Source of the DNA: Paramarasmius palmivorus
Taxonomy: Eukaryota; Basidiomycota; Agaricomycetes; Agaricales; Marasmiaceae
Length of the DNA stretch: 64,000 nt
NCBI GenBank assembly: GCA_037176845.1
Contig: JAYKXP010000024.1
Location: 434,001 to 498,000, forward strand
Direction of reading: 5' to 3'
Below the pieces are notes generated by a model. The model worked only from the letters and a program-made list of their open reading frames with translations. It did not search any database and was not told the DNA's origin. Below, in pieces: positions 38,830 to 52,569 of this stretch; position 1 is the first letter of the stretch, and each line of letters begins with the position of its first letter. The position numbers and the translations under genes were made by a program.

Positions 38830-39608
38830 ATGGCACCCCACTTCCTTTGCTGCCTCCCAATCCGACTTGGCGCCTTCATTGTCGCCCTCATTAGTCTAGT
38901 CATTGGTGGTCTCACTGCTGGTGTATCATGGTTCGCATTATATGCTGATTCTCATTGTAAGTCACAGTAAGGGCATCTCCTGAGCGCTATTTCTGATGAT
39001 TTTCTCTAGGGGAGGATTCAAACATCAACCTCTCGACAAGACAAAAAATTGCGCTCATTTTATGGGGTATATCCTATACGATGTACACACTTGCGGCATT
39101 ATTCGGGTGAGCACCTTTCCATGCGTCCTACACGGGGCGTCGTTTCGCTAATACTGATACTCCACCTCTAGTCTCATTGGTGTCCTCACCAAGAGAATAA
39201 ACTACGTCAGAACCTTCTCCTCATTCCTCAAGGCCTTCCTCTTCGTGTCCATCATATTCGGCATATTGAACCTTGTCTTCCTATTCATTGACAAGGACTC
39301 GGCTTGCGATCTTGGATCCACAAATAACGGAACTTGCATTAATGGAGAGGGCATCTCGAGAGGTGGAATCATCGCTATTGCAGTATTCGTTGTCTTGATC
39401 CCGATTCTCATCGAAGCTTGTGAGTAGGCTTTGCCCGGCTAGATTCTAAAATACTGACTGTTCTACAGATGCCGTCTGGATCATCTCCGACTGCGTCAAG
39501 TACCTCGAAGAGAAGGAATGGTCAGGATTGAAACACTCCGTTGGCATGTACCCCTTCTCCCAGCCATACGCTGCTGTTCCCCACAACGACAACTCGCACA
39601 AAGTCTAA
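38830..39608 (+). CDS. Small four-TM membrane protein, family not recognised
   Basis: Four exons, 38830-38956, 39010-39106, 39172-39419 and 39469-39608, join in frame to 203 aa. Four hydrophobic segments are visible: LGAFIVALISLVIGGLTAGVS, IALILWGISYTMYTLAALFG, FLKAFLFVSIIFGILNLVFLF and GIIAIAVFVVLIPILI. A short Cys-containing loop lies between the third and fourth (SACDLGSTNNGTC). The tail is polar and ends in HNDNSHKV. The layout is like MARVEL or tetraspan-type proteins, but there is no diagnostic CCG motif in the loop. Probably in plasma or endomembrane; function unknown. Confidence 0.75.
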
Positions 39609-40165
39609 TCCTATCCCTTGCACGCCATTCTACGCCTGTAAACATACATCACTTCGGACTTTTTTTTGCACCTACTTAGGCTTTATTTAATGCTTGTCGT
39701 CATACTCACTGTAGCCACCACGCTTATACGAATTCAATGTCTCATCCAGCGCCCAACGATTCGATGCATATCACCCGGTAAAACTGCATGCGCAAACAAA
39801 GTAGTATTGAGTTGTGTACAAGTATATGAATAAGATGATGGTATTAAACTACACGAGTGTCAGAAATTAAGAAAGCGGCTGCAGCAATAGATCCAAACCA
39901 AAAGTTCATGAAATGAAATGCCCAAGGACGATGATTGAATGAAGAATTGGATGGTTCGTGAAATAGTTCTGAAGGTTTAAAAGGAAAATCCAACCAATGG
40001 AAACGAAGGTAAGGTGTGAAAAGGAACGACGGTGTCAGAATGAAAGTTTCAATGTCATGATACGCAAAGCAAATCGATAATGTTCGTTCATAATAAAACT
40101 GTCAGAAGATAGATAAACCGTCTAATATCTCACCCACCACCAACATCAAACCTCAGGGTATTCTC
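39609..40165. other. Convergent 3' intergenic region
   Basis: About 560 AT-rich bases between convergent genes; nothing recognised. Confidence 0.4.
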
Positions 40166-42613
40166 CTACCAGTGTATCCACTCTCCATACATATTACCCC
40201 GCTCTCCCCGAATAAACGCTTCGAACGTACGTTTCAAAACAGTCGACCAATCCAAATCTTGCTTGTCCGCTGTCGCTACCGTTGGAGTGGAGACATTGAA
40301 CACCGGTCCCAAGTCAGGGAAGTTTCGGGAGGCATCCGATAACCTCGACCTATGAACGAACAGATGAATGAATACGCGTGTGTTTCATCAATATAACCGT
40401 ACGCACCATGAATTATGGAAGTGATACGAGAATGCTCCTTTGAAGAATCCATCAAAGCCAACTACCTGAGGTGCCGCACTGTCCACGGCCGGTGTTTCAA
40501 AGAACTCTTCAAATCTGGGAAAGAATCAACAGTCAACACCACCCAAAGCCCAAAAGAAACTACCACACTCACCTAACGAAATAAGGCATAGGCGGTCTAT
40601 CCCTCTGATACCCTTCCATATTCAACCACGCTGAATCAAACAGCCCATCAGGTAACCGGAATAACAACTCTTCCATCTTCGCATCCCTAAGATAATCCGT
40701 GATTGTCATTGGGTGGAAGTCGAAATCATTCTTGAGCGCTGTTCGAAGAAGGAACGTGCCCAAAGCACTGCCCTTATTCAGTCTGAGAACTGCAGTGTTG
40801 TAGTTTTCGTGGAAAGACCACCGATAAGCAAAGGCTCCTCGCCAGCCCCAAAGTTCTTCCCAGTCACGTAGGAAAAGCGTGTCAGCATCGATGTAGACTC
40901 CACCGAACCGATGGCAGATAATGAACCGCGCCATGTCGGAGAGGACAACGGAGATCTTGTCGGTTTCCATTATACCTTCAGGCTCGGGTGTGGTGTCATT
41001 TTCACTGGTGTCTCCCCGTTTAGCGTTTTCGTCATTGGATGCGTGGTGGGGTGGCGGCCAGTTCTTTGCCCGAGTTGGAACAGGAATGGTATACCCTCCG
41101 GAATTGAAGATCGTCTTGGCTTTACGCCAGTCTCCCCGCAGCTCCTCGACGCTTTCCAATTGCTCGGTGGTGTTCCAGAACTGGAACTGAACAATGTCCT
41201 TGAACCGAGGATGAAGGAAAGGCGCTGACCACTGGTTATTCTCTAGTGAAGCGTACATGTCCTCGCGTGCGTTGGGATTGTAGAGCGTGAATACGTATCC
41301 TGGATTGATCCAAACCCAGAGCTTGGGTGCACATATCGATGTAAGAGCGGCTGTGTCGCCTGGTGCATACTGTAAGCCAAGGTTTTGCGTGAAGAGGAAT
41401 GACAATATGGCCAAATAGGGTTTGTCTGTGAAAGTCCCCGGTCCAGAACATATGAAAGATCCTCGGTTGTTCTGGGTCGCAGTAGGCATGTCCAACTGTA
41501 GAACCATGTTGAGCCTCTCGGTGGGAACCATAAGGCTGTTGTACCAGCGGTAATTGTATTGGTGAAGGTTCCCACCCAGCCCTACGACTCTTGGTGAAGT
41601 CATCGGCGACGGCAGCAGATTCATGTTCACTGCGCAGCATATCCCGATATGAATTGGCTCGGCGTTGTTGTTGAACGGGAATAGGGAGCTGTGGAGATGT
41701 GTGGGTCGAGTTCGGGAGTGAGTGGGGATCTTCGACAAAGACGTATTTCCAGTCTTCAGGGATATGACGTCGGACACGTTTGCCATTGTCGAGCCCTGCG
41801 CCAACTCGTAGCACTTCGAGACAGTCACGTACATACTGTTAAAGGAAGAGAATTGAGTTGAGACACTGCCGTCAATCGGGTGATTGACTTACTCGGTTGA
41901 TAGCAAAATCACAGTGCTGCATGATTATGTCCAAGTCCGCTACACTGCCAGGCATGGGCCGCGGAGGGTACGCAAGGTTTTGACCGTCGCTTTGCATGTC
42001 AAGGTAGACGCGCTTGGGGCCGATACCAATGGTGCCATGGGGGTCACCAAGTGGTGAGCGAGGAGGAAGAGCAGGGTTCTCGGGGGATTGTGTGAATTCC
42101 AGCTGTTTGGGAACTGAAGCGCCGTTAGCAATCATTGTGCGAAGAAAAAAAGAGAGTAGACATACTTCTTCGCCGACTAGGATGGTGACCACTAGCAATC
42201 TCCCAATGCCATATTCTCTGGAGGTCTTCCCGTCTGAATACGAGAGTTGGAACGGTATTTGAGCCACGCCAAGACGTGGGCCATGTTTTATGTCTCGAGC
42301 CGAATCGCTGAGCGAGGGCAAAGATGGTGAATATGAGAGCCAAGTAGGCGAGGAATACTAGGAATGAGCCTCTTCTACGACCTATACGGGGGTTTATAGA
42401 GGTAGAATTGGGAGCCCAGAGCTTTAGTCTATATCGTATACTGGGTATATTGAGAGCGAGAGGGAATGACCATGAAGGGCTTGGGGAAGCAGGTCGACGA
42501 AGAGTAGGTGGTTTTCTGTCGTCTGCATATTTTGGCAGAGGAGACTCTGCACGACTGTGACGACGACCTCGTACGGCGTACGAGGGCGCTCTGAAATGGA
42601 CAGAGGAAGGCAT
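40166..42613 (-). CDS. GT32-like glycosyltransferase with an apparent one-base frameshift
   Basis: Predicted exons 42166-42613, 41893-42113, 40573-41835, 40407-40514 and 40166-40349, about 740 codons. There is an N-terminal cytosolic tail, one membrane anchor (FLVFLAYLALIFTIFALA, near residue 95), then a luminal part. The DXD motif is clear in FGGVYIDADTLFLRDW, as in GT32/OCH1-like enzymes that use nucleotide sugars in the Golgi. Within exon 3 the frame that reads PRIFHMFWTG changes by one base to FTDKPYLAILSFLFTQN at a run of four C (41436-41439, plus strand). Both sides look conserved and no intron fits, so one base appears extra. This may be a real inactivating change or a base-calling error. 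Confidence 0.72.
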
Positions 42614-44118
42614 TCTAAAAGCCCCCTCGAGATGGATGGTGGTGGGAGAGCAAACAGGTGATGGTGATCGGCTAAGGTACCATACACTTTTTTTTCGAAG
42701 TTTTCGGACATTTTTTCTTCCCCTTTGACAGTCCAACCTTTCGGTGAAAGAAAAAGGGAGCTCGAAGTGTTCAGAGGATTTAGAATCATTGGAAAGAGGT
42801 ACAGTTATGAATCTGACAAGGCAGACAATGGGAAAAGGTAAAGATAGATAGCAACTGCTGTAGAACTCGACATAAATAGACTAGACAAATACACGCCACA
42901 AAAACATCGTGCTCCTAATGCTCCCAGCCGAGTATAATCTTCGTAGAATGCTCATAGTCGACGCTCTCGATGAGGAGCGTTGAAATGCAAGAGCAGCACA
43001 TCGTCTGAAAGGTGTTAAGCGATATCTTCACGTAATGCTGAGCCGATAGCGCTAGCGCTTCTCTTGAAAAATGACATCAAAGATATGCTTCCAATGTCGG
43101 GAGGATGGGTGATTCAGCCAAGCTCAAGATGATCTTGAAGTTGAACTACATTGGTTCCTAGTACGGGAAGAGCACGCCCACCTGACAGTAAAATTGATTC
43201 TTGAGTCCTCAGGGTGACAGAGGCTCCTGTCGCGAAAACTTGGAGTGGAGTTGGTCGTTAGGGAACTGTGGAGTTTGGTTGCGAGGAAAAACGGCAAGTC
43301 CGAATTCCACTATCCGTCGTCGTCCGATGTTTCCGAAGGAGGTGCAAGCAATATGCCAGCCTCGTAATGACACCATGCATGCATACATACTGTCGCAACA
43401 ACTTGAAGAATCTTCTATTCCAGCTCTCGAGTCTTCGACATTGTTGAACATAGGAGCAGGCAAGGGGGTAGGAGATTGTATCCTAGTCGATGCCTCTATG
43501 CAGGTGCTTCTAGCCTTGTTAGCCCTGATTGGGGCTCCTTGTAAATAATCGCGAGAAACCCTACTAGTACCGGTGGACATTTGATTCTGTCGTATCCGTA
43601 GGGTCTGGTTTCGAGACTTAGACTTTATTGTCGGATGCTACAGGTATCTATTGTTCACGCGAAAGGCTTACAGGTCAGAATTCTGGAATCGGCATAAAAC
43701 TCATCTTACCTGGCGGTATGCACTGGATTCCAGTGTATCTTTGGCCGAACTCAGGGAGGACCTTGGCTGTTGAAGCACCTGTAGAGGACTACTACTGTCA
43801 GTGTCATTGCAATCCTTGTGCTTGAGCGCTTGAGCAATTGCAGAACCATCAGCCCCAAATTGACCCTGAGCATTGCTTTGAGCAATATTGATACTAGTAC
43901 TAGCACCAAGTGGTGTAGCGTATACTTCCCGTGTATACCAGTGCTGCCGCTGTTAGCTGGCCAGCATGATTGACCTATTTTGAGCGTTTCTGAGCCATTC
44001 TTGGCTATGTTTCTGAGAAAAATATAGCCGTCGCTGCGCAAGCGGCAGTGTGTGTGTGAGTGAGAGAGTTGCCGGGCGTGGAAAATGAAGAATCTCATAA
44101 ACTTGAATCCTTTTCGCC
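42614..44118. other. Intergenic region, divergent promoters
   Basis: About 1.5 kb between the glycosyltransferase and flippase starts. ORFs such as 43201-43548 have no motif or splice support. Confidence 0.4.
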
Positions 44119-47100
44119 ATGAGCGATGATTTTCTTAGGCTCGTTTCGCAGGCGAATCCAGCGACGAGACAGTACCAGCCAGCAAGTAATGGCTACCCAC
44201 CGTCTACCTCGTCGAGCAATCCCTTTTCCCCGTCTCCCAACTCTGCCAACAATACCCAGTTACTAGACCCATTCTTCGACGACGACGATGACAATGTGCC
44301 GGATTCTGCGTTTGGTCGTCCGGCACCTATGCAATCTCAGGAGAGTGGCTTACCCCTCGCGCGATCAGGAGCTCCTCCAGCAGGCTTTTCCAAAACCAGC
44401 CTCGGAGACGGTGTACCTCAAGGCTGGAACTTTGACGACGACGATCCAAATCAAATACCCATGTCCAGCTCAGCTCCTCCTTCTTCTTCCGAAAAGTCTA
44501 CCAAAAAGTCTGGAAAGCGGCAGTGGAAATGGCCATGGCAGAAGGAGCAGGTACTGACCGGAGAGCGCACGGTCGCTCTCAACAATAGCGCCGCCAATAA
44601 CGAATTTGTGAATAACTATGTTTCAACGAGCAAATACAATATGGCTACATTCCTTCCCAAGTTCTTGTTAGGTGGGTACCAGTAGCTCGCCGTGCAGTTT
44701 CCAGCTGACTGTGTTTTGCCACAGAACAATTCTCCAAATACGCCAACCTGTTCTTCCTCTTCACCGCTTGTATACAACAAATCCCCGACGTATCCCCCAC
44801 CAACAAATATACCACCATAGCACCACTTTCAGTCGTTTTGCTTGCATCGGCATTCAAAGAAGTTCAGGAGGACTTGGTGCGCAGCCTCCTACCGTATCTC
44901 CGTTCACCCGCACTGACATACATCCAGAAACGACATCAATCCGACTCTGAACTAAACTCTCGGAAAGCAAAGGTTCTAACAACACAGGATACTTTTGAAG
45001 ATAGAAGATGGAAGGATATCCATGTTGGAGACGTTGTACGACTGGAGAGCGACGATTTCATTCCCGCCGATATGATCCTCCTCAGCTCTAGTGAGCCCGA
45101 AGGACTATGTTATATTGAAACATCAAATCTCGATGGGTGCGTCCCGCCACAGCAACAATAACCTGTCCAGGATCCTGATCCTGATTCATACAGAGAAACT
45201 AACCTCAAAATCAAGCAAGCCTCGCCGCACACGTCTTCACTGACCGCTCCCAAATATGTTACAGCCCTTCGTGGCACACTGCGTTCCGAACACCCAAACA
45301 ATTCTCTGTACACATACGAGGGGACATTGGATCTCCTTACGAATATGGGGACACCCAAACAGGTCCCTCTTGGCCCCGATCAACTACTTCTACGTGGAGC
45401 ACAGCTTCGGAATACACCTTGGGTGTACGGCCTGGTCGTATTTACGGGACATGAAACAAAGCTGATGCGGAATGCAACGTGAGTCTCATCGAGTTGAGGT
45501 CTATTGCAGGTTACTGATATCTAGAATTCTAGAGCTGCACCTATCAAACGAACGGCTGTTGAGAGACAGGTCAATATACAGATTGTTTTCTTGTTCATCC
45601 TGCTACTCGCTCTTTCACTTGGATCGACAATTGGAAGCAGTATACGGACATGGTTCTTCTCAAGTCAGCAATGGTACTTGTTCGAGACGTCTTCGTTAAG
45701 TGGTCGAGGTGAGATTGGCTTGAACGTGAGAGCTAGGATACTGTGCTGACCACTTGGAATAGCCAAAGGTTTCGTGGAAGGTATGCAGATGACATTTCTA
45801 TCCAAGACACCCAGTTAATTCGAATTCGAAATAGATATCCTAACATTTATCATCCTTTACAACAATCTTATCCCCATCTCCCTCATCGTTACAATGGAAG
45901 TCGTCAAATTCCAACAAGCCCAGCTCATCAACTCTGATCTGGACATGTACTATCCCAAAACAGATACACCAGCTCTATGTCGGACATCCTCTCTCGTCGA
46001 AGAACTCGGTCAGATTGAATACGTATTCAGTGACAAAACCGGTACACTCACGCGAAACGAGATGGAGTTCAGGATGTGCAGTATAGCAGGGGTTGCATAT
46101 GCGGATGTTGTAGACGAGAACAAGAAGGGTGGCCCGGAGAACGGCGGAGGTGAAGGATGGAGAACCTTCAAGGAGATGATGGCATTGTTGGAATCTGGCG
46201 GTGGAAATCCCTTCGCAGATGCTGCGTCGAGTTCGAGTGGTTCCAAGTTGGACCAGGAGAGGGAAGTGGTCAGGGAATTTTTGACTCTGCTGGCAGTCTG
46301 TCATACGGTTATCCCGGAAGTCAAAGATGGGAAGACGGTGTACCAAGCAAGTAGTCCTGATGAAGCGGCATTGGTGGCTGGTGCGGAATTGTTGGGGTAT
46401 CAGTTCCATGTACGATTCTTTTTCATATGTTGCGTTCTGCTGGCTCACAATGTGTCTCTCGATGACAGACTCGGAAGCCCAAATCGGTCTTCGTCAATAT
46501 TCAAGGACAGAGCCAAGAGTTTGAGATTCTAAATGTCTGCGAGTTCAACTCGACGCGGAAAAGAATGTCAACAGTAGTCAGGATGCCGAATGGGCAGGTC
46601 AAGATCTTCTGCAAAGGCGCCGACACGGTTATACTTGAACGTCTTAGCAAGAACCAACCCTATACGGAGAAGACGCTTGCTCACTTGGAGGTAAACTATC
46701 TATTAAGTGCCTTGTCAAACCCTTGTCTAATACGAGAGACAGGACTATGCCACCGAAGGACTTCGAACGCTTTGCTTAGCCTCCCGCGACATCCCGGAGC
46801 AGGAGTACAAGCAATGGGCGGCCATATACGACCAAGCAGCACAGACCATCAATGGACGTGGCGAAGCACTCGACCAGGCAGCCGAATTGATCGAAAAAGA
46901 TTTGTTCCTACTTGGTGCCACTGCCATCGAGGACAAGCTACAAGAAGGCGTCCCGGATACCATACACACGTTACAGCAGGCTGGCATCAAAGTATGGGTA
47001 TTGACTGGCGACCGACAGGAGACAGCAATCAACATTGGGATGTCATGCAGGCTGATATCGGAATCAATGAACTTGGTGAGTTAATGAAATAGGCTGATGA

Positions 47101-49088
47101 TCGTGGCGGCTGACAACGCCCAAGGTCATCGTCAACGAGGAAACAGCCCATGATACGGAAGACTTCATCACTAAACGGCTGTCCGCAATCAAGAATCAGA
47201 GAAGTACGGGAGAACAAGAGGATTTAGCGCTTGTTATCGGTCGGTACCCTGTCGCTATCTTTTCCCGCAGAGTAGCTGATTGCGAGCCGCGCAGATGGCA
47301 AGAGCTTGACTTTTGCACTGGAAAAGTCGATCTCCAAGGTCTTTTTGGAACTTGCAATCATGTGCAAGGCGGTCATTTGCTGTAAGTATACAATATTCAG
47401 GGTGCTTGGCAGCTCTCATTGACTTACCCGTCTAACGATAGGCCGTGTGTCTCCCCTGCAAAAAGCCCTGGTTGTTAAGCTTGTCAAGCGGAATCAAAAG
47501 GCTATCTTGCTCGCTATTGGTGACGGTGCCAACGATGTCAGTATGATACAGGCCGCTCACGTTGGGGTTGGTATCTCTGGTGTTGAGGTCAGCGGTCCCG
47601 TCGTTGTGCGTGGCTCAGGTTGGACTGACAATTTTGCTACTATGGCAGGGCCTTCAAGCTGCTCGTTCTGCAGACGTGGCGATATCACAGTTCCGTTATC
47701 TGAAGAAGTTACTTCTAGTACACGGTGCTTGGAGTTACAGGCGGCTGTCCAAGTTGATCCTTTGTACGCGGCACTTTCGTCAGCTGAATTACTTGTTCTA
47801 ATTTGCTTTGACAGATTCCTTCTACAAGAATATCGTCCTTTACATGACCCAGTTCTGGGTAAGCGCCCCTGGTTGCTGCCTTACAACGCCACTGATAACC
47901 ATCCCGCAGTATTCCTTCTTCAACAACTTTTCAGGACAGATTGCATACGAATCATGGACTTTGTCCCTTTACAACGTGGTATTCACCGTATTACCGCCCC
48001 TGGTTATTGGTATCTTTGACCAATTCGTATCGGCGCGGATATTGGATAGATACCCGCAACTGTACATGCTTGGCCAGAAGAATGAGTTCTTCACCAAAAC
48101 AGCGTTTTGGATGTGGATTGCAAATGCGTTGTATCATTCCTTGGTGAGTCTAATTGCCTATGTTCATTTATATTGAGATTTACCCACAGTCGCTCTAGTT
48201 GTTGTATGGATTCTCGGTCATTTTATGGTGGGGTGATATCAAGCAGACCTCGGGGCTTGATACTGGACACTGGTTCTGGGGTACAACGTTGTATCTCGCC
48301 GTACTTCTCACGGTGTTGGGCAAGGCCGCTTTGATTTCAGAGTAAGTGAATTGTCTCATGCATGCACGGGAAGCTTATCATTCGACATCATAAAGCATTT
48401 GGACAAAGTATACAGTAGCTGGTACGCCATTTTTAGATCTCTCCACTCAACTTAGTCTTGACGTTCCTCATTTTTAGCAATCCCGGGATCTTTTGCCTTC
48501 ACCATGGTCTTCCTGCCTATCTACGCCATAGCAGCACCTGCAATAGGTTTCTCTACGGAGTATGCTGGTATCGTGGATCGCCTCTGGACGAACGGCGTGT
48601 TCTATTTTGTCCTCTTGTTGATCCCAATATTCTGCCTCAGCAGGGACTTTGCTTGGAAATAGTACGTGTCTCTACCCTTTCTTTGGCGCCGCCTCCTATG
48701 TCATTCACATTTGTGATCCCTTATCGTGTTCCCGTCCGTTGCAATGGAAACGCTGATGACCAACAATTCACAGCTACCGAAGAACATACATGCCTTTGTC
48801 GTACCACATTGCTCAGGAACTCCAGAAATACAATATCCCGGATTATCGGCCAAGGCAAGAACAGTACGTCATCTAGTCTTTCCTCTGGTTTCTTTTGTCA
48901 ATGTTCACCTGTAACCCTCGACAAATAGGTTCCAAAAGGCTATTAAGAAGGTGCGAGCGGTCCAGCGTATGCGGCGGAACCGTGGGTTTGCGTTCAGTCA
49001 GACAGAGACTGCAGGCAAACAAGACCAGGCAAAATTGATTCGGGCGTATGACACGTCCAAATCGAACGCGAAGCCCTCGGGGTATTGA
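44119..49088 (+). CDS. DRS2: P4-type ATPase, phospholipid flippase (Drs2 type)
   Basis: Large multi-exon gene; exon 1 is 44119-44671. The acidic, Pro/Ser-rich head ([15 protein letters not shown]) precedes the flippase N-terminus [21 protein letters not shown] and [26 protein letters not shown], where the QQ and N/Y residues are typical of P4 and not of ion pumps. Then come the actuator region (SNLDGETNLK), phosphorylation site [13 protein letters not shown], nucleotide-binding [21 protein letters not shown] and the hinge [22 protein letters not shown]-terminal TM segments follow ([35 protein letters not shown]). The tail ends in [12 protein letters not shown] with a basic stretch. The protein would move phosphatidylserine/ethanolamine to the cytosolic leaflet of the trans-Golgi, together with a Cdc50 partner. 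Confidence 0.95.
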
Positions 49089-50638
49089 TGAGATTTTCGT
49101 GTTCAGGGTTCAGAGTTTGAGTAGAGTTCCTTTTCGCGAATCGCTACCTGCTATCATTATTCCCCTTCGAAGCCGCTACTTCTTTTGTTTGGATTGCTCC
49201 ACTCTTCAAGCTTCCATGAATTCTTGGACGTTGCGCTCTTTTTCTGTTTTCATTACGAATCTACATACATACCTTGATAATGAATGGAAGGCTGTTGGGA
49301 CAATTGTATTTTATTCTGCAGTACTGCTATAACACCTAGTTTCTAGTTCTAGAATATCTTCCTCTTGTTGCTTGAAGCTGGATTGATGATTGCTATGTTA
49401 GTGTGATACGGACATTTAGGACAGTGAAGTAAAGTGCTGCGCAGATACGGTATTATAACTTGCAAGACCGTTCGGTGAGGGCGTAGTAAACGCCAGAGGA
49501 TCCAGTATACTGGGTCGGCATCAGAGTCATTTTACAGCCATCAGTCACTCCTGGTGTCGTTTGCCTCTCAACCGATAAGCGGATCGCCGGACCTCATGCG
49601 GACGGTTTTGCTTGGGTTTGTGTTCAAAAAAGTTGAGTAGTTCATCGACGCTCTGAACGCGCAGGGATGCGGACTCCTAAACACATGATGAAACGGGAAA
49701 TTAGCGTGAGGTGGCAATTGCGATGACATTTTTGCGTACCAAAGGCTACTTCAGCCCGATAACACCGTGCGGCATATATTGCTAATTCCAAGAAATTTGA
49801 TGAGGTTATGCGAGTTCGGCCGTTGCATTGGATGTTTGTACCAAGTCGCTACGATGGGTCGTGGCCTGTTCGAGACCAAACTAGGCAGATCCTGGCTTGT
49901 CACAGACCATCACAGAAGAACCTAGATTACCAACCAGCCAGACGAGTGTAGATCTGCCTTAAAGAGAGAGTCCGGCGTAATGAATGAGAGGTCAACCGGT
50001 CACCGCCCACGGGTGAGTTGTCATGATGGGAATGACCCGAAAGCGTGAGGCTGCCAGATTGAAACTGGCAAGGCACCGCGGTCGTTGATGTGTTCGTGCG
50101 AGTGGCGATGCATACAAGATGCCTGCACAGTTTCGGCCTGGCAGATGCAACCCAGAATCAGCCAGAATCCTGACGCGATGCTGTTGAATCCAAAATTAAA
50201 AACAGATGGGTGAGTGAAAGAGCAAGGATTCTGTGGGTAGGAAAAGAACAAAAGTGAAAGAAAGAAAGGGAATAAACAAATGTAGCCTGTATGAGAAGAC
50301 GTGCCAAGGAACATATGGACAGACAGGAAAACCTTTAAAAGGGAAACAAGAATAGAGGACCGGAATTTCCCACCTTAACAACAGATCAGCGCCATTGGTG
50401 GGTGAGTGTTGTTGTTACAGCGACCCATTCCTGCCAAGTTTCTGACTTAAATATCTCTTTCCTTCTCCCCATCACCATCTCTTTCCCCCGCCTCTCCTTC
50501 TTGGGACTGCGTCTCATTTCTTCTCTATTTTTGGTTCTTTTTTTCAGATTTTCTTTCTTCTTTCACCACACTCTTTGAACACCCTTTCATACCGCCAGCC
50601 ACTGCCCACTGCGACAGGATCGCTCCCGGTCATCACTC
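49089..50638. other. Intergenic region, noxR promoter
   Basis: About 1.5 kb. Its last 180 bases before the ATG are strongly pyrimidine-rich on the plus strand (CT tracts from about 50455 to 50590), as in the leaders of well-expressed fungal genes. No other feature recognised. Confidence 0.45.
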
Positions 50639-52569
50639 ATGTCTCTCAAAGCCGAACTCGAAACCTGGGCTGCTGCTCTCAAAGCTTACGATGAAGAAGA
50701 TTTTGAAAAGTCTTTGGATCTTTTTTCCGTGAGTATCATCTTTTGCTCACCAATTCAGGGGTGCTGAATGATTTACGCTTCGCAGCGGATTGCCGACTCA
50801 TCGAAAATCTTGACGAACATGGGTCTTATTTATGCTACTCTAGGAGAGCACGAGGCTGCAGTCGAGAAATTCATTGAGGCTACGGGTCTTGATACCTATT
50901 TGGCTGTTGCGTGAGTGCCAGCTCACCTTCTGATCCCTATTCAATCTGATGCCGTTCCCAGTTACTTTCAATGCGGAGTTTCTAATTTCTTGCTGGCTCG
51001 TTATGATCTTGCATACAAAGACTTTGAAGAGGCGTTACTCTACTTGAGGGGAAATCAAGCTATGTGCGTTGCCCAGGTTTCTCTCCAGAGCTGCATTCTG
51101 ACCCCTATACTAGAAATTATGAACAATTAGGTCTAAAATTCAGACTATTCTCTGCCGAAGTCCTATTCAACAAGGGTCTTTCGCAAATATATCTGGGCCG
51201 GATGGAAGAAGGATTGGCAGATATGCAAGAGGCCAAGAAGGAGAAGGCTACGGACGAACACAATGTCATTGACGACGCAATCGCCGATCGGGGAGAAGGA
51301 TACACCGTGTTCAGTATTCCTGTCGGAGTACTCTACCGGCCGCCCGAGAAGAAATTAAAGAATGCCGCAGCAAAAAGCTACATGGGTAAACCTGTAAGTC
51401 ATGAATGTCCTCTTGGTCTAACTGCCAGCTAACCAAGTCATCGCAGGTTCTTATTGCTGCCAGCGATGCCAGAGACACCACCACCGGATTCTCAGGTATT
51501 GCAAACCTGAAACAGGGCGTGACACCTCTTGGGGTGTATCTTGACCGCGATCAAGGCGGCCTAAGCCGAAGCGCTACAGCCCCTGCACCCACCATCAACA
51601 AACTCAACGATGAGCCCCGAGCTGCTGATCTTTCACGCTCCAAGACAACTCTCAATGTCCCCACCAATGCCCGCGAACGTATATCCCCAGACGCAGGGCC
51701 TTCACCTCTTGGCAGAAGCAACACGACGATCAGCACTCGGGCTCCACCTGGCGCTGGTATGGGAGGTCCCGTTCGTGGGCTTAGCGTCAAGAAAGCAAGC
51801 TCTCCCGTTGCTGCTGCTCCTCCCCCAGCACCTCCAGCCAAAGGTGAATACCCTGTTTCTGCCGTACTTAGCAACCAATTAACCCATCGTTACAGAGCCA
51901 GCTGACAACCGTGTCACGGAATTCTATGACGATTACCTGGACTCCTATGGCGCCGCAGAGGAGGCACCACCAGTCCCGGCTATGCCTGCCAGTTCTGACC
52001 GTGTCGCTGCCTGGGCGAGATCAAATGCAAACCCCAACGCGAACCCACCGAACTATCCACCTGTGAGGTCCGGTTCAAGGAGCGCGCCGACGAGCAACTA
52101 CGCCCCGAGCTCTTATGGAGGCGGAAGTCTCAGGCGAAAGGTTACTAGGCGCGGAACCACTCGTGCTGCTAGCCGCATTGCCAGCTCGTATGAAGAGGAG
52201 GAAGAGGGATATGCCAGCGGTGATTATGAAGATGGCCCATTTGAGCTGGTCAAGATCAGAGTCAAGGTCCGTCAGCTTTATAGTTGCTTATAGGGCCCAC
52301 TTTCTGACATGATTGTTTAGCTTCACTATAAAGACGACGTCCGTGGAATGGCTCTCACACCTGAAACTCCATTCGAAGAATTCATGGAGAAAGTCTGCAG
52401 TAAATTCGGTCGTAATTTCGGTGGTCTCGGCCTCAAATTCAAAGATGAAGACGGCGGTAAAGTCACTCTCGCCGACGAGTCCGACTACGAGCTCGCCATA
52501 GAAACTGCACGTGAAAGCTCCAAAGGCAAACCCGAAGGCAAATTGGAGATTTGGTGTGCAGATACCTGA
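50639..52569 (+). CDS. noxR: NADPH oxidase regulator NoxR (p67phox-like)
   Basis: Seven exons (50639-50728, 50786-50910, 50962-51063, 51114-51393, 51447-51843, 51896-52266, 52321-52569) join in frame to 537 aa. The N-terminus is four TPR-like helical repeats (LKAYDEEDFEKSLDLF, NMGLIYATLGEHEAAVEKF, FQCGVSNFLLARYDLAYKDF, LFNKGLSQIYLGRMEEGLADM), the Rac-binding part. An activation-domain-like region (GVLYRPPEKKLKNAAAKSYMGK) follows, then a long Pro/Ser linker, and a C-terminal PB1 domain (KLHYKDDVRGMALTPETPFEEF ... DESDYELAIETARE). NoxR binds Rac-GTP and activates NoxA/NoxB to make superoxide, which in fungi controls hyphal fusion and fruiting. No SH3 domain was seen, as usual in fungi. Confidence 0.88.

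Noticed and set aside
43201..43580. ORFs on both strands in the gap before the flippase gene
   Set aside because: Mutually antisense, without motifs; no splice signals extend them.
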